Origin: Oceanospirillaceae bacterium
GTDB taxonomy: Bacteria; Pseudomonadota; Gammaproteobacteria; Pseudomonadales; Balneatricaceae
Direction: 5' to 3'
Assembly: GCA_013215375.1 (NCBI GenBank)
Contig: JABSRB010000009.1
Location: 1-45,330 of the forward strand
DNA length: 45,330 nucleotides
Below, piece after piece: positions 18,315 to 27,170 of the stretch. The notes under the pieces were generated by a model that did no database searches, was not told the DNA's origin, and saw nothing but the letters and a program-made list of their open reading frames with translations. Each line of letters starts with the position of its first letter. Within the stretch, counting starts at the first letter, position 1. The position numbers were made by a program, and so were the translations under genes.

Positions 18315-19670
18315 TTACTTGATAGTATCCCAAGTTTTCTGGATCTGAGCACCGACTTCTTTAGCGCTCTTGCCGCCAGAGTAGTCAACCATACCCGTCC
18401 AAAAAGCACCGGCACCAATAGCACCAGGCATTAGATCAGAAGCATCAAAGCGGAAAGTTGTCGCATTAAGTAAAATCTCACCCATGCCTTTTAAACTTTC
18501 ACTCGCGTAGGCATCTTGGTTAACGCCTTTGTGCGGCGTTAAGAAACCTTCTTGTGCCATCCACAATTCGTGAGCAATGGGTGTCTTTAAGAATTCAACA
18601 AATGCGTGCGCACCTTTTGATTCATTAGTGATGGCAAACAAAGTACCACCACCTAACACCGGCTTACCAAGATCTTTAGCTGCATAAGCGGGGAAGTAGA
18701 AGAAGTCAGCATCTTCACCGACGACAGTTCCCTCTGGGAAAAACGCAGGGATGAATGAAGCTTGACGATGCATGTAACACTTAGGAGGAGATGAGAACAA
18801 ACCTTTAGGGCTATCACGGAAATCAGTCGTCGCTACTGTTCCAGCGCCACCTGATACGTACTTATCGTTACGTGCAAAATCACCGTACGCATCAATAGCT
18901 GCCAATACTTTAGGATCATCAAATTTAACTTGGTTTTTAACCCACTTGTCATAAACATCTGGAGACTGTGTACGCAACATCATGTCTTCAACCCAGTCTG
19001 TCGCAACCCAACCGGTAGCACCACCTGAACCCAGACCGATACACCAAGGTGTGCCGCCATCAGCAACAATTTTGTCACTTAAGGTGATTAGCTCTTCCAT
19101 TGATTTAGGAATTTCATAACCCGCATCTTCGAAGTTCTCGGGAGAATACCAAACCAGGGATTTAACGTCAGCTTTATAGAAGAAACCGTAGAGGTCTTCC
19201 TTACCCTCTGCGTTTTTGTATGTGCCTAAATCAACCCAAGATTGACCCGCCGCGTAATTTTCACGAACCCAGTCAGCAGTACCTGCAGCAAGAGGTGTTA
19301 ACTTACCTTTCTTAGCTAGATCAGCAGCAAGTCCTGGTTGTGGGAACACAGCGACGTTAGGTGCAGAACCCGCTTCTGTATCAATAACGATTTGCGCTTC
19401 AAAGCTATCAGAACCTGAATACTTAACCACAGCTCCCGTGGCTTTTTCAAAGTATGCAACCACGTTTTCAAGTAATGCTTTATCAGCACCTAGCCAAGGG
19501 CCAAATACAGAGATTGTCTCGCCTTTTAGATCAACGCTTTTAAGCGCTTCATAACTTGCCCAGTTAAATCGAGCATCTTCACCTGGTGTAAATTTTAAAT
19601 CCGTTTCCGCTATCGCTACATTAGCAGTTAGCGCAATAGTAGCAGCAGTTAAATAAGCAGTAAGTTTCAT
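18315..19670 (-). CDS. aglE: Alpha-glucoside ABC transporter periplasmic binding protein
   Basis: Captures alpha-glucosides in the periplasm and delivers them to AglFG. I start it at ATG 19668-19670, preceded by GAGGGAGAT, giving 451 residues; an earlier in-frame start at 19694 would add eight residues before the signal peptide. The signal peptide MKLTAYLTAATIALTANVAIA ends with a canonical A-x-A cleavage site before ETD. The mature protein has the solute-binding family 1 fold, with ISVFGPWLGADKALLENVVAYFE near the start and a Trp/Phe-rich C-terminal lobe. It heads the agl operon, is divergent from the LacI-type regulator, and is separated from aglF by a strong stem-loop. Confidence 0.92.
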   Translation of the reverse strand: MKLTAYLTAATIALTANVAIAETDLKFTPGEDARFNWASYEALKSVDLKGETISVFGPWLGADKALLENVVAYFEKATGAVVKYSGSDSFEAQIVIDTEAGSAPNVAVFPQPGLAADLAKKGKLTPLAAGTADWVRENYAAGQSWVDLGTYKNAEGKEDLYGFFYKADVKSLVWYSPENFEDAGYEIPKSMEELITLSDKIVADGGTPWCIGLGSGGATGWVATDWVEDMMLRTQSPDVYDKWVKNQVKFDDPKVLAAIDAYGDFARNDKYVSGGAGTVATTDFRDSPKGLFSSPPKCYMHRQASFIPAFFPEGTVVGEDADFFYFPAYAAKDLGKPVLGGGTLFAITNESKGAHAFVEFLKTPIAHELWMAQEGFLTPHKGVNQDAYASESLKGMGEILLNATTFRFDASDLMPGAIGAGAFWTGMVDYSGGKSAKEVGAQIQKTWDTIK

Positions 19671-19734
19671 GAAATCTCCCTCATTTTCAAACAATTGTTA
19701 AGTTTTTGACTTCTTAATATTGTCCAAATGGTCA

Positions 19735-19763
19735 ATTAAAATTGTTATTTTTGTTTCATCCAA
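19735..19763 (-). promoter_or_regulatory. Candidate aglE promoter overlapping the operator
   Basis: Read on the minus strand, TTGGAT (19758-19763) and TTTAAT (19735-19740; 5 of 6 to the -10 consensus) are spaced by exactly 17 bases. The -35 lies inside the palindromic operator at 19759, so bound repressor would block polymerase. The -35 match is poor (3 of 6), suggesting possible activation. Confidence 0.4.
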
Positions 19764-19774
19764 AGCGCTTTGGA
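19759..19774. promoter_or_regulatory. LacI-family operator O1
   Basis: TCCAAAGCGCTTTGGA is a perfect 16-bp palindrome with the AAGCGCTT core and central CG typical of LacI/GalR-family operators. It lies between divergent aglE and its LacI-type regulator and overlaps the aglE -35 region. Confidence 0.85.
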
Positions 19775-19869
19775 TTTTTCGACTATGTCGCATTTCCCAG
19801 ACCAAGTCAATCTATTAAGGCCCTATAAATTAATTCCATATGATTTTTTAGCTTCTGGAAAAAAAATAA

Positions 19870-19885
19870 TTGAAAGCGCTTTGGA
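19870..19885. promoter_or_regulatory. LacI-family operator O2
   Basis: TTGAAAGCGCTTTGGA matches O1 at 14 of 16 positions and is centred 111 bases away. It lies 57 bases before the regulator's start codon, where binding could block the regulator's own transcription. O1 and O2 together could support looping or coordinate autoregulation. Confidence 0.8.
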
Positions 19886-19941
19886 AAACAGGCATGCTCC
19901 TTGTTACTTTTATTTTTCAATACAATTTCCGGGAGGGTTAG

Positions 19942-20955
19942 ATGAATCTAAAACAGTTTTCGGAGATTTTAAACTTATCTCAAACAACTGTTTCCAGAGC
20001 ATTAAATGGCTTTCCTGAAGTCAGTGAAAAAACTCGGAACAGAGTACAAAGCGCCGCCATTCAATACAATTACCACCCCAATACCCAGGCAAAGAGCTTA
20101 GCGACCGGTAAATCCATGGCGATAGGTCATGTACTGCCCGTTAATAAACAAGAGATCATAAACCCTATTTTTACTGACTTTATTGCGGGCACTGGCGAGA
20201 TCCTCTCACGCAGCGGCTATCATATGGCTGTGACTGTGGTTGAAGATGAAGGCGAAGAGGCTGCTTATAGAGATATGGCCTCTAAAAAATCTGTCGACGG
20301 GGTGATTCTGCACGGCCCCAGAGAAAACGACAGTCGTATCCCACTGTTACAAGAATTGGGCATCCCCTTTCTTGTACATGGGCGCGCACAGACCACTGAA
20401 ACACCCTACTCTTGGTTTGACGTCAATAACTGTCGTGCCTTTAAAAAGGCCACCGAGTTATTAATTGATCTTGGACACCACAGAATTGCACTACTCAATG
20501 GTTTAGAGTATATGGATTTTGCGGTGAGACGTAGAAGAGGCTATGAGCAGGCGCTTGCACAAGCAGGCATTGAGTTAGATCCCTCAATTATGCGCAGCGA
20601 AGAAATGATGGAGCCCTATGGTTTCTCTGCCACTATGCAAATCATGCAGCAGCCCAACCCCCCTACCGCGTTTTTAGTCTCTTCGGTTATTCCCGCGATG
20701 GGTGTACAAAGAGCACTGTTAAAACTGGGCCTGCAGCCAGCTAAAGATGTTTCTATTGTCATCCACGACGATCAACTTTCTTTTTTACCGGCAGATCTAT
20801 TCACCGCCTCCAGGTCTTCTATCAAAGACGCTGGAAAGCGCTGCGCGCAAATGTTATTAGAACAAATAAAAAACCCGAACGCCCCGCCTTTAACTGAATT
20901 ATGGGAAGCAGAACTCATAATTGGTGAATCCACAGGCCCCGCTAAAAACAAATAA
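19942..20955 (+). CDS. aglR: LacI-family transcriptional regulator of the agl locus
   Basis: A 337-residue LacI/GalR repressor. The N-terminal helix-turn-helix MNLKQFSEILNLSQTTVSRALNG is followed by the hinge region YHPNTQAKSLATGKS, where the hinge helix inserts into the central CG of its operator. The remainder is a periplasmic-binding-protein-like sugar sensor. GGGAGG lies eight bases before the ATG. It is divergent from aglE, with two near-identical palindromes between them, so control of aglEFGAK and itself is the straightforward inference. The inducer is presumably an alpha-glucoside or glucose derivative. AglR of Sinorhizobium has the same placement. A dispersed repeat starts 6 bases after the stop. 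Confidence 0.9.
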   Translation: MNLKQFSEILNLSQTTVSRALNGFPEVSEKTRNRVQSAAIQYNYHPNTQAKSLATGKSMAIGHVLPVNKQEIINPIFTDFIAGTGEILSRSGYHMAVTVVEDEGEEAAYRDMASKKSVDGVILHGPRENDSRIPLLQELGIPFLVHGRAQTTETPYSWFDVNNCRAFKKATELLIDLGHHRIALLNGLEYMDFAVRRRRGYEQALAQAGIELDPSIMRSEEMMEPYGFSATMQIMQQPNPPTAFLVSSVIPAMGVQRALLKLGLQPAKDVSIVIHDDQLSFLPADLFTASRSSIKDAGKRCAQMLLEQIKNPNAPPLTELWEAELIIGESTGPAKNK

Positions 20956-20960
20956 AGAGC

Positions 20961-21097
20961 ACCGGAGCAAGCCCTCTCGCGTCGCGAGCCTTCACTTACG
21001 GATGCCGGGTATTGTTAGTTCTTACAAGCTCACGCGCCAAGGGGCGAGGAAATAAACCCTTGATGATTTAGGCTCCGCCTAATTCATCTCTATTAAA
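20961..21097 (+). repeat. Dispersed intergenic repeat, copy A (long form)
   Basis: A block of about 137 bases shared with copy B at 30213. Shared landmarks are GCAAGCCCTCTCGCGTCGCG followed by AGCCTTCACTTACG, a GTTCTTACAAG motif, AAACCCTTGATGATTTAGG and CCGCCTAATTCATCTC with TATTAAA. Internal dyads are CTCGCG-T-CGCGAG, an outer CCGG/CCGG pair, CGCC-AAGG-GGCG, and TTAGGC-TCC-GCCTAA. It lies between aglR and the GH1 gene and contains no ORF. Confidence 0.85.
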
Positions 21098-21122
21098 CAT
21101 ATAACAGACACTTGGATTAAAC

Positions 21123-22487
21123 ATGACTTTTAAGCTAGATTCCAACTCGAAGCTGATGCAGCCAGAATTTACTTTTGGTGTAGCCACTGCGGCCTTCCAG
21201 ATTGAAGGCGCAAACACCACGGATAACCGCTGCCCTTCTATTTGGGACACTTTTTGTGCACAACCAGGCAAAGTTTTGGGTGGGGACGACGGCTCTGTCG
21301 CCTGTGACCATTACAATCTATGGCTTGAGGATATTGACATGATTGAGTCTCTAGGCGTTGATGCCTATAGACTATCTATTGCATGGCCAAGAATTATCAG
21401 CGATATCGACGGAACCGTTAATGCTAAGGGCCTCGCTTTCTACGATAAAATCATCGACGAACTTAATCGCCGAAATATCAAAGTGTTTGTCACTCTCTAT
21501 CACTGGGATCTACCACAGTATTTAGAAGATCAAGGTGGCTGGTTAAGCCGAGACACTGTCAGCGCATTTGTCAAATATGCGCAGGTTATTAGCGAGCATT
21601 TTCAGGACAGAATTTATTCTTACGCTACTTTTAATGAGCCTTGGTGTAGTGCCTATTTAGGTTACCAATACGGTGTTCACGCCCCAGGACATACCTCTCG
21701 TAAAGAGGGATTACAAGCAGCTCACCACTTGTTACTCGCTCATGGTTTGGGTGTGGAAGAAATCCGCAAACACACCACAGCAGCTCAAGTGGGTATTGTA
21801 TTAAATTTCACACCAGGCTACAGCGCCACACAGAGCGTGGAAGACATTCGCGCCACACAAATATACAACGACTACAACAGCCACTGGTATATTCAACCGC
21901 TTATGCAAGGGAGCTACCCTGAATCCATTCAAGTGTTATATCCAAGCGAGATGCCAAGCATCGAAGCGGGCGATATGCAGGCCATTAACACCCCTATTGA
22001 TTTCTTAGGCATTAATTTTTATACCCGCTACGTGGTTGAAGCACCTGGTGCTGATTGCATTGAAGACTTTCAACAAGTTTCTCAACAACACACTGGAGCG
22101 GAGCACACCCATATTGGCTGGGAAATTCACGCCCCTGCGCTATATCGTTTACTTACTGAACTGAATCAACGTTATGCACTACCTCCCATTTACATCACAG
22201 AGAATGGTGCGGCTTGCGATGATCATTTAATTGATGGCGAAGTGAATGACTTACAACGCTGTCACTACCTTCAACAACACCTGCAGATGGTGGACAAAGC
22301 AATTGTTGATGGAGTGGATATCAGAGGGTATTTTGCCTGGAGCTTAATGGATAACTTTGAATGGGCTGAGGGGTATTCAAAACGCTTTGGACTAGTACAC
22401 GTTGACTACTCTACGCAAAAAAGAACGCTTAAAAAGAGCGCGCTTAATTTCAAAGCTCTATTGAATTCACGCTCTCACATTGCCTAG
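21123..22487 (+). CDS. Beta-glucosidase, GH1 family
   Basis: A cytoplasmic retaining beta-glycosidase of 454 residues. It has the N-terminal signature FTFGVATAAFQIEGA (16-30), the acid/base motif TFNEPW with Glu172, and the nucleophile motif YITENGA with Glu360. The aglycone-side SWSLMDNFEWAEGYSKRFG motif (here AWSLMDNFEW) is conserved near the C-terminus. No signal peptide is present, so its substrate must be imported, possibly by the neighbouring transporter or as a disaccharide. It is downstream of aglR on the same strand but separated by repeat copy A; no own promoter is obvious. A beta-glucosidase beside an alpha-glucoside operon suggests a broader glucoside module. Confidence 0.93.
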   Translation: MTFKLDSNSKLMQPEFTFGVATAAFQIEGANTTDNRCPSIWDTFCAQPGKVLGGDDGSVACDHYNLWLEDIDMIESLGVDAYRLSIAWPRIISDIDGTVNAKGLAFYDKIIDELNRRNIKVFVTLYHWDLPQYLEDQGGWLSRDTVSAFVKYAQVISEHFQDRIYSYATFNEPWCSAYLGYQYGVHAPGHTSRKEGLQAAHHLLLAHGLGVEEIRKHTTAAQVGIVLNFTPGYSATQSVEDIRATQIYNDYNSHWYIQPLMQGSYPESIQVLYPSEMPSIEAGDMQAINTPIDFLGINFYTRYVVEAPGADCIEDFQQVSQQHTGAEHTHIGWEIHAPALYRLLTELNQRYALPPIYITENGAACDDHLIDGEVNDLQRCHYLQQHLQMVDKAIVDGVDIRGYFAWSLMDNFEWAEGYSKRFGLVHVDYSTQKRTLKKSALNFKALLNSRSHIA

Positions 22488-22491
22488 CGAT

Positions 22492-22518
22492 AGTGCCCTC
22501 CCAGAAGGGATGAGCACT
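22492..22518. terminator. Stem-loop between the converging GH1 and PAS/GGDEF genes
   Basis: AGTGC at 22492-22496 pairs with GCACT at 22514-22518, and an inner CTCCC/GGGA pair tightens the structure. It lies in the 53-base gap between two converging stop codons. No T-run, so only a possible bidirectional terminator. Confidence 0.35.
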
Positions 22519-22540
22519 GATTGATAAGTATCAACCCAAG

Positions 22541-23455
22541 CTAGCCTTTAGCAAACTGCTCGGGTTTAAAGACGATCGTTGGACAATGGCTAGTAATCTT
22601 CGATTCTGTAGATGTCTTAGCTTTGTCTAGCGCCATGGTCGCTGCATTAAACAGCATATCCGAATGATCGATCAAGGTGGGTGTAGTTGAGGAAAACCCA
22701 ATGTTAATATTTATTTGCGAACCGTCATGACCCTGCAAATTTAATAGTGATATTTCATTATAAATATCACTGGCAATCATATCGCAGGAAATATTGCTAA
22801 TCTGCCCTAACACTAATGCAAATTGATTATCTTTTAAGACACAAGCTAGATCACAAGCTCGTCGAGCATGGCTAGAGAATACTTCAGCGACTAAGTAGCT
22901 ATCTTGATCATTTGTAGGCACTGCATCTAACTGCGATACCAACAACCCAACGGGAGAGCGACTGCGCATAGATCGCTGCCATTCATTTTCATAAAAAGCT
23001 TTGAACCCTTTAACATTGGCCAGCCCGGTATCTGGGTCTTGCAAGGTTAATGATTGTATTTCTTCGTCGGCATTTTTACGTTCAATGACATTGGTGTGAT
23101 TGAGCAGCACATAGCGGGTTTGATTGTATTCAATCAAATTCGCGGTAAGTTTTAGCCATACTTTTTCATCGAGTGTACTGCTGGGAAACTCTATGACAAA
23201 TTCATTTTTAGCACCCTGTAACATCGCTTCAAACTCACGCTGATAATCCGCTTTAAATCTTTTTGAATCTATTTGCAGTATAGAGCAACAATCAAAATAA
23301 CTTTTCCCCAGCCAAGAAACGTCAGTACTTGAACCCAGCTCAACCGCCAGATCCACCCATGCTTGATTGGTATAGGTGATTTTTCCTTCATCATTCACCA
23401 TTACAATGTATGCATCGAGAGTATCTAAAATGTTTCTATAAATTTGATCAATCAT
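22541..23455 (-). CDS. PAS domain protein with a degenerate GGDEF domain
   Basis: The first 130 residues are a PAS sensor domain (ILDTLDAYIVMVNDEGKITYTNQAW, then a PAC-like segment ending LLNHTNVIERKNADEEI). The rest aligns with GGDEF diguanylate cyclase domains: LTLQDPDTGLANVKGFKAFYENEW is the usual entry (compare DxLTGLxNRRxF). The catalytic GG(D/E)EF loop is replaced by KDNQFALVL, so cyclase activity is not expected; a GTP- or protein-binding role remains possible. I start it at ATG 23453-23455, preceded by CAGG; a TTG at 23473 would add six residues. No membrane segment is present. It stands alone. Confidence 0.8.
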   Translation of the reverse strand: MIDQIYRNILDTLDAYIVMVNDEGKITYTNQAWVDLAVELGSSTDVSWLGKSYFDCCSILQIDSKRFKADYQREFEAMLQGAKNEFVIEFPSSTLDEKVWLKLTANLIEYNQTRYVLLNHTNVIERKNADEEIQSLTLQDPDTGLANVKGFKAFYENEWQRSMRSRSPVGLLVSQLDAVPTNDQDSYLVAEVFSSHARRACDLACVLKDNQFALVLGQISNISCDMIASDIYNEISLLNLQGHDGSQININIGFSSTTPTLIDHSDMLFNAATMALDKAKTSTESKITSHCPTIVFKPEQFAKG

Positions 23456-23854
23456 AGCTGCCTGGCCACCCAATAAAATATTTGTCCTTTATATTGGTAT
23501 AGCACAGCATTTTAGTTAAGCAAGGCCTCTTATGAAATATAGGAATATTGATTATAAATATCTAATTATTATCCCGTATTAAGCTAGTTAATATATTAAT
23601 AGATTTTCTAAATATAAATATATTTTTCAGTAAGTGAATTAATTTATTTAAATAAAACAATAATATTGCTAATACAAACCAACAAAAGCGGGCTATTATT
23701 AACAATAAATAAACTTAATATTAACTTGTCATTTAAGAAGAACATCCATCTTAAAAATTAACGACGACCAGGTTATCGTATTTAATTAATGGGGTCATTG
23801 AAGAGATCATATTTCTAGGATCTCTATTAATAAAACCCGGTAGGCCTTTCATTT

Positions 23855-23943
23855 AAACTCCCCGGGCGACAGCGCGAGCCTTCAGCTTAAGAAACGGGGA
23901 GCTTACCTTAATTATTTAGGCTTCGCCTAATTTACCTCTTTGT
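23855..23943 (+). repeat. Dispersed intergenic repeat, copy C (short form)
   Basis: A shorter, more diverged relative of copies A and B. It has an outer CTCCCC/GGGGAG stem (near 23858 and 23896), the shared GCGAGCCTTCA segment, and the 3' module ATTTAGGCTTCGCCTAATTT. The middle of about 60-70 bases present in A and B is missing. It sits in the 525-base stretch 23456-23980 between the PAS/GGDEF gene and sppA. The rest of that stretch is very AT-rich; a 7-bp dyad AGAGATC/GATCTCT lies at 23802-23825. I see no gene there. Confidence 0.7.
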
Positions 23944-23980
23944 AAAAATGAATTATCTGCGTTATTACCAACGCTCTATA

Positions 23981-25000
23981 TCATTCTAAACGCAGTCCTT
24001 TAGACAAACCAATGCGAGTAGCAAGCTCCCCTGCAAACGACACCCCAAGCCTGTCTATCACTTCTTGTATAGGTGATAGCCCAGGTGAGTAGTCCCAGAG
24101 CTTTTCAACTCCAACAATTTCTCTAGCCACATAACTGGCACTGCCTAAACCATCTATCAAGCCGTTTTCCAACGCTTGCTCTCCTGTCCATATAAGCCCG
24201 GAAAACAACTCATCAGAACCTTTCAAACGATCGCCACGCCCTTTCTTTACCTGCGCGATAAATTGCTTGTGGGTGGTTGCTAGTACTGATTGCCAAAAAG
24301 TGCGATCCGTTTCTTTAAGCGGACTAAAGGGATCTAAGAAGGTCTTGTTTTCTCCAGAGGACAGTGCGCGACGCTCCACACCTAATTTTTCCATGAGTCC
24401 AACAAAGCCAAAACCCGCTGAAATAACACCAATAGAACCCACTAAACTCGCCTTATCCGCATAGATATAATCAGCGGCTGAAGCAATATAATATGCACCA
24501 CTTGCCCCTATATCTGTAATAACAGCATAGAGTTTCTTTTCTGGGTAAATGGCACGCAAGCGTATGATTTCATCGTACACATAACCTGATTGCACGGGTG
24601 AGCCACCTGGGCTGTTAATTCTCATAATAACGGCTTGAGTCTGTTTGGCCTCAAATGCGCGCCTCAGGCTACCCACCAAGATATCTGCACTCGCATCACT
24701 GTCAGCGGAGATAGGGCCTACTAATTCAATAATGGCCGTATGCGGTTCTGAATCATCTGAAATCCCCCCAATGCCTTGTTGGCTTATAAAGTAAAAGCCC
24801 AATAATGCAAATAAATACATAAAGGTCAAAGACTTAAAAAATATCCCCCATCGACGCGCCTTTCGTTGTTCACTAAACAAGCCATTAACTAAGTTTTCAA
24901 TTAGCCGCCATTCGCGGCCATTACTTTTGCCACTTTTAACGCTATCAACAGCCTCACTCGCTTGTGTCTGCTGCTTATCATCCCAGGGATCATTACTCAC
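23981..25000 (-). CDS. sppA: Signal peptide peptidase SppA, short form (S49 family)
   Basis: An inner-membrane serine protease that degrades cleaved signal peptides. The 339-residue length is that of the single-domain 36K type rather than the duplicated E. coli enzyme. A cytoplasmic hydrophilic N-terminus is followed by a TM helix (about residues 52-73) and the S49 domain. Serine nucleophile Ser167 lies in DIGASGAYYIASAAD, and general-base Lys219 lies in SGENK; their spacing of 52 residues equals that of Ser147/Lys199 in the Bacillus enzyme. Its ATG overlaps the stop of the upstream HAD gene (ATGA type), so the two are translationally coupled. Confidence 0.93.
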   Translation of the reverse strand: MSNDPWDDKQQTQASEAVDSVKSGKSNGREWRLIENLVNGLFSEQRKARRWGIFFKSLTFMYLFALLGFYFISQQGIGGISDDSEPHTAIIELVGPISADSDASADILVGSLRRAFEAKQTQAVIMRINSPGGSPVQSGYVYDEIIRLRAIYPEKKLYAVITDIGASGAYYIASAADYIYADKASLVGSIGVISAGFGFVGLMEKLGVERRALSSGENKTFLDPFSPLKETDRTFWQSVLATTHKQFIAQVKKGRGDRLKGSDELFSGLIWTGEQALENGLIDGLGSASYVAREIVGVEKLWDYSPGLSPIQEVIDRLGVSFAGELATRIGLSKGLRLE

Positions 25001-25650
25001 TTACTCTCTCCATCAAGCCATTCTTCTATTTGTAAAAATTTATCTGCCACCATGACAGGGTTGTATTTTTTAAGCCGCTCAACACTGTGCATGCCATAGC
25101 TCACTGCAATACTAGGCATACCTATTCGCTGCGCCATTTCTAAATCATAACTGGTATCTCCAACCATTACAGCTTGAGTTATGCTTACACCCACAGCCTC
25201 AATAATTTGAGTTAACATTAGAGGATCTGGTTTAGATTTCGCTTCATCAGCACCACGGGTAATATCGAACATCCCCCCAAGGCTTGCCTCTGCTAATACC
25301 CTATCTAACCCCCTTCTACTTTTCCCGGTTGCGACTGCCAACATATAGCCCTTGTTTTTTAAACGCATAAGAGACTCTAGTACGTCTGGATAAAAAGGAG
25401 TGGCGGTCTTATCTATTTGGGAATATTGGTGCGAATACTGTTGTTGCAATAACTTGTTATTCGCAGCACTGATCCCCGGAATAATAATCTTATTAGCTTG
25501 CTCTAACGACAAGCCAATAATATTACGGATAGCTTCTTTACTTGGTACCGATAAAGACAATGCCTTAGCTGCGCGCTGCATACTAGAGACTATTCGATCA
25601 GACGAGTCCATCAAGGTTCCATCCCAATCAAAAATCAATAACTTAAACAT
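24997..25650 (-). CDS. HAD-family phosphatase (Gph-like)
   Basis: A haloacid-dehalogenase-type hydrolase of 217 residues from ATG 25648-25650; a TTG six bases earlier is less likely. Motif I is DWDGT (Asp8 nucleophile, Asp10 acid), motif II is VATGKS, motif III is the Lys in KSKPDP, and motif IV is MVGDTSYDLEMAQ. The helical cap between motifs I and II is of the phosphoglycolate phosphatase type. The substrate is uncertain. In Pseudomonas a HAD gene lies between rluC and sppA in a rne-rluC-HAD-sppA block, and this gene with sppA corresponds to that pair, now about 10 kb away from rluC. Confidence 0.88.
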   Translation of the reverse strand: MFKLLIFDWDGTLMDSSDRIVSSMQRAAKALSLSVPSKEAIRNIIGLSLEQANKIIIPGISAANNKLLQQQYSHQYSQIDKTATPFYPDVLESLMRLKNKGYMLAVATGKSRRGLDRVLAEASLGGMFDITRGADEAKSKPDPLMLTQIIEAVGVSITQAVMVGDTSYDLEMAQRIGMPSIAVSYGMHSVERLKKYNPVMVADKFLQIEEWLDGESK

Positions 25651-25826
25651 TAACAATTCTCTTCATATATATTATTAAGACACATATTATGACCTAAACA
25701 ATTGGTAAATATTGAATTTATTTTGATTTCGCTTTAAGATCTAAAACATATTCTTATTATATAAATAATAATTGGATAGAAAAACTATTAAATAATTAAA
25801 TTCGCTATATACCGTGGAAATTTCAC

Positions 25827-27068
25827 ATGCCGGCTCGACAAAATTTCAAAAAACAAACTCTAATGGCCCGCCAACCAATTTTCAATGAAAAAATTGAAAC
25901 TGTCGCATACGAGTTATTATATCGCTCCGATAAAAATAATAATCAGGCGGTATTCGATTTTTCTGGTTCTTTAGCCACCATCAATGTACTACTTAATTCT
26001 TTTACCTCTATTTACCAAAATAAAAAGCTAAAACGTTTACCTGCTTTTATTAACTTAACTTATGACCTGATTGTTAATAATACCTTACCTAAGCTTCCCA
26101 CCAGCCAAATAGTTTTAGAAATATTAGAGGATGTCGAGGTAACAGACGAGCTCATAAACAGCGTGAAGTCTCTCAGAAACAAAGGTTACACTATTGCCCT
26201 CGATGATTTCATCTATGACGACAAATTTATCCCACTACTCAAGCTTGCGCATATTATCAAAGTCGACGTATTAGAAATGAGCTTAGATGAAGTCACAGAG
26301 CAGGTCGAGAAATTAAAAGATTACAAAGTCTCACTGCTCGCAGAAAAAATAGAAACCCACGAGATGCTCGAACACTGTAAATCATTGGGGTTTAAGTTAT
26401 TCCAAGGCTATTTTTTGTCTAAGCCTGAAATAGTAGAAGGTAGTACTACCGACCCTTCGCAAACCAAAATACTAAACATCATTCAAGCGCTGCAGAATCC
26501 AAATATTAGTGTTCCTCAAATTGAAAAAATCATCCTCCAAGACCCTGTATTTACTTTCAAATTATTACGTATCGTTAATTCAAGCGCCAATAACTTAGTG
26601 CGAGACATAAACTCGCTCAGCGAGGCTATCAATATTTTAGGGATTCCTGAAGTAAAAAAATGGGCACTGATCATTGCCATGATATCCAGTGACAACAAAT
26701 CTGAGGAACTCTCTAGACAGTTATTAATAAGAGGGCGAATGTGCGAAAAGGTCGCTATCGCCAGTGGTATCAAAAACACTACGGGCTATATGATAGCAGG
26801 CATGATTTCAGGCGCAAATGCGTTACTTGATATAGAAATGACTGAGCTGCTATCCCAAATCCCACTGAGCAAAGAAATAAAAACAGCCATTGTCGATGGT
26901 CATGGAGAGATGGGGAAAATCCTACAAAACACCATTAATTTCGGTAGAGGTAACTGGAGTGAAATATCCAGTGATATAGATGATGAAATGTACGGCAGCG
27001 CCTATCGAGAAAGCCTTCACTGGGTAACTGATTCTATGACGGCCATTGACCAAACAAGCACCGTCTAA
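25827..27068 (+). CDS. EAL-HDOD signalling protein with a degenerate EAL domain (YuxH/CdgJ-like)
   Basis: A 413-residue cytoplasmic protein. Residues 12-200 form an EAL-like domain starting MARQPIFNEKIETVAYELLYRS; the EAL motif reads ELL. The metal-binding DDFGxGYSS motif is reduced to DDFIYDDKF, although KVDVLE, AEKIET and FQGYFLSKP remain. Phosphodiesterase activity on cyclic di-GMP is therefore doubtful. Residues 205-400 form an HDOD domain (QDPVFTFKLLRIVNSSANN, INILGIPEVKKW), which is often a protein-interaction module in motility and stress signalling. In Vibrio CdgJ this architecture affects motility. It is monocistronic, with an AT-rich upstream region and a terminator-like stem-loop behind it. 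Confidence 0.88.
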   Translation: MPARQNFKKQTLMARQPIFNEKIETVAYELLYRSDKNNNQAVFDFSGSLATINVLLNSFTSIYQNKKLKRLPAFINLTYDLIVNNTLPKLPTSQIVLEILEDVEVTDELINSVKSLRNKGYTIALDDFIYDDKFIPLLKLAHIIKVDVLEMSLDEVTEQVEKLKDYKVSLLAEKIETHEMLEHCKSLGFKLFQGYFLSKPEIVEGSTTDPSQTKILNIIQALQNPNISVPQIEKIILQDPVFTFKLLRIVNSSANNLVRDINSLSEAINILGIPEVKKWALIIAMISSDNKSEELSRQLLIRGRMCEKVAIASGIKNTTGYMIAGMISGANALLDIEMTELLSQIPLSKEIKTAIVDGHGEMGKILQNTINFGRGNWSEISSDIDDEMYGSAYRESLHWVTDSMTAIDQTSTV

Positions 27069-27096
27069 ACTGACAGAATAATCAATATGCGATAAC

Positions 27097-27126
27097 AACG
27101 GCGCATTCTCATACGCCGTTATTTTC
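27097..27126. terminator. Stem-loop between the converging EAL-HDOD and vgrG genes
   Basis: AACGGCG at 27097-27103 pairs with CGCCGTT at 27114-27120, and ATTTTCCTCTT follows. It is the probable terminator of the EAL-HDOD gene. Confidence 0.55.
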
Positions 27127-27170
27127 CTCTTAAAAATCCTTTAAAAAACGGGCCTCACCATATTTGGTCA

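Noticed and set aside
19770-20018. 82-codon frame starting in operator O1
   Set aside because: It overlaps both operators and the start of the LacI-type gene in another frame, and shows no family pattern.
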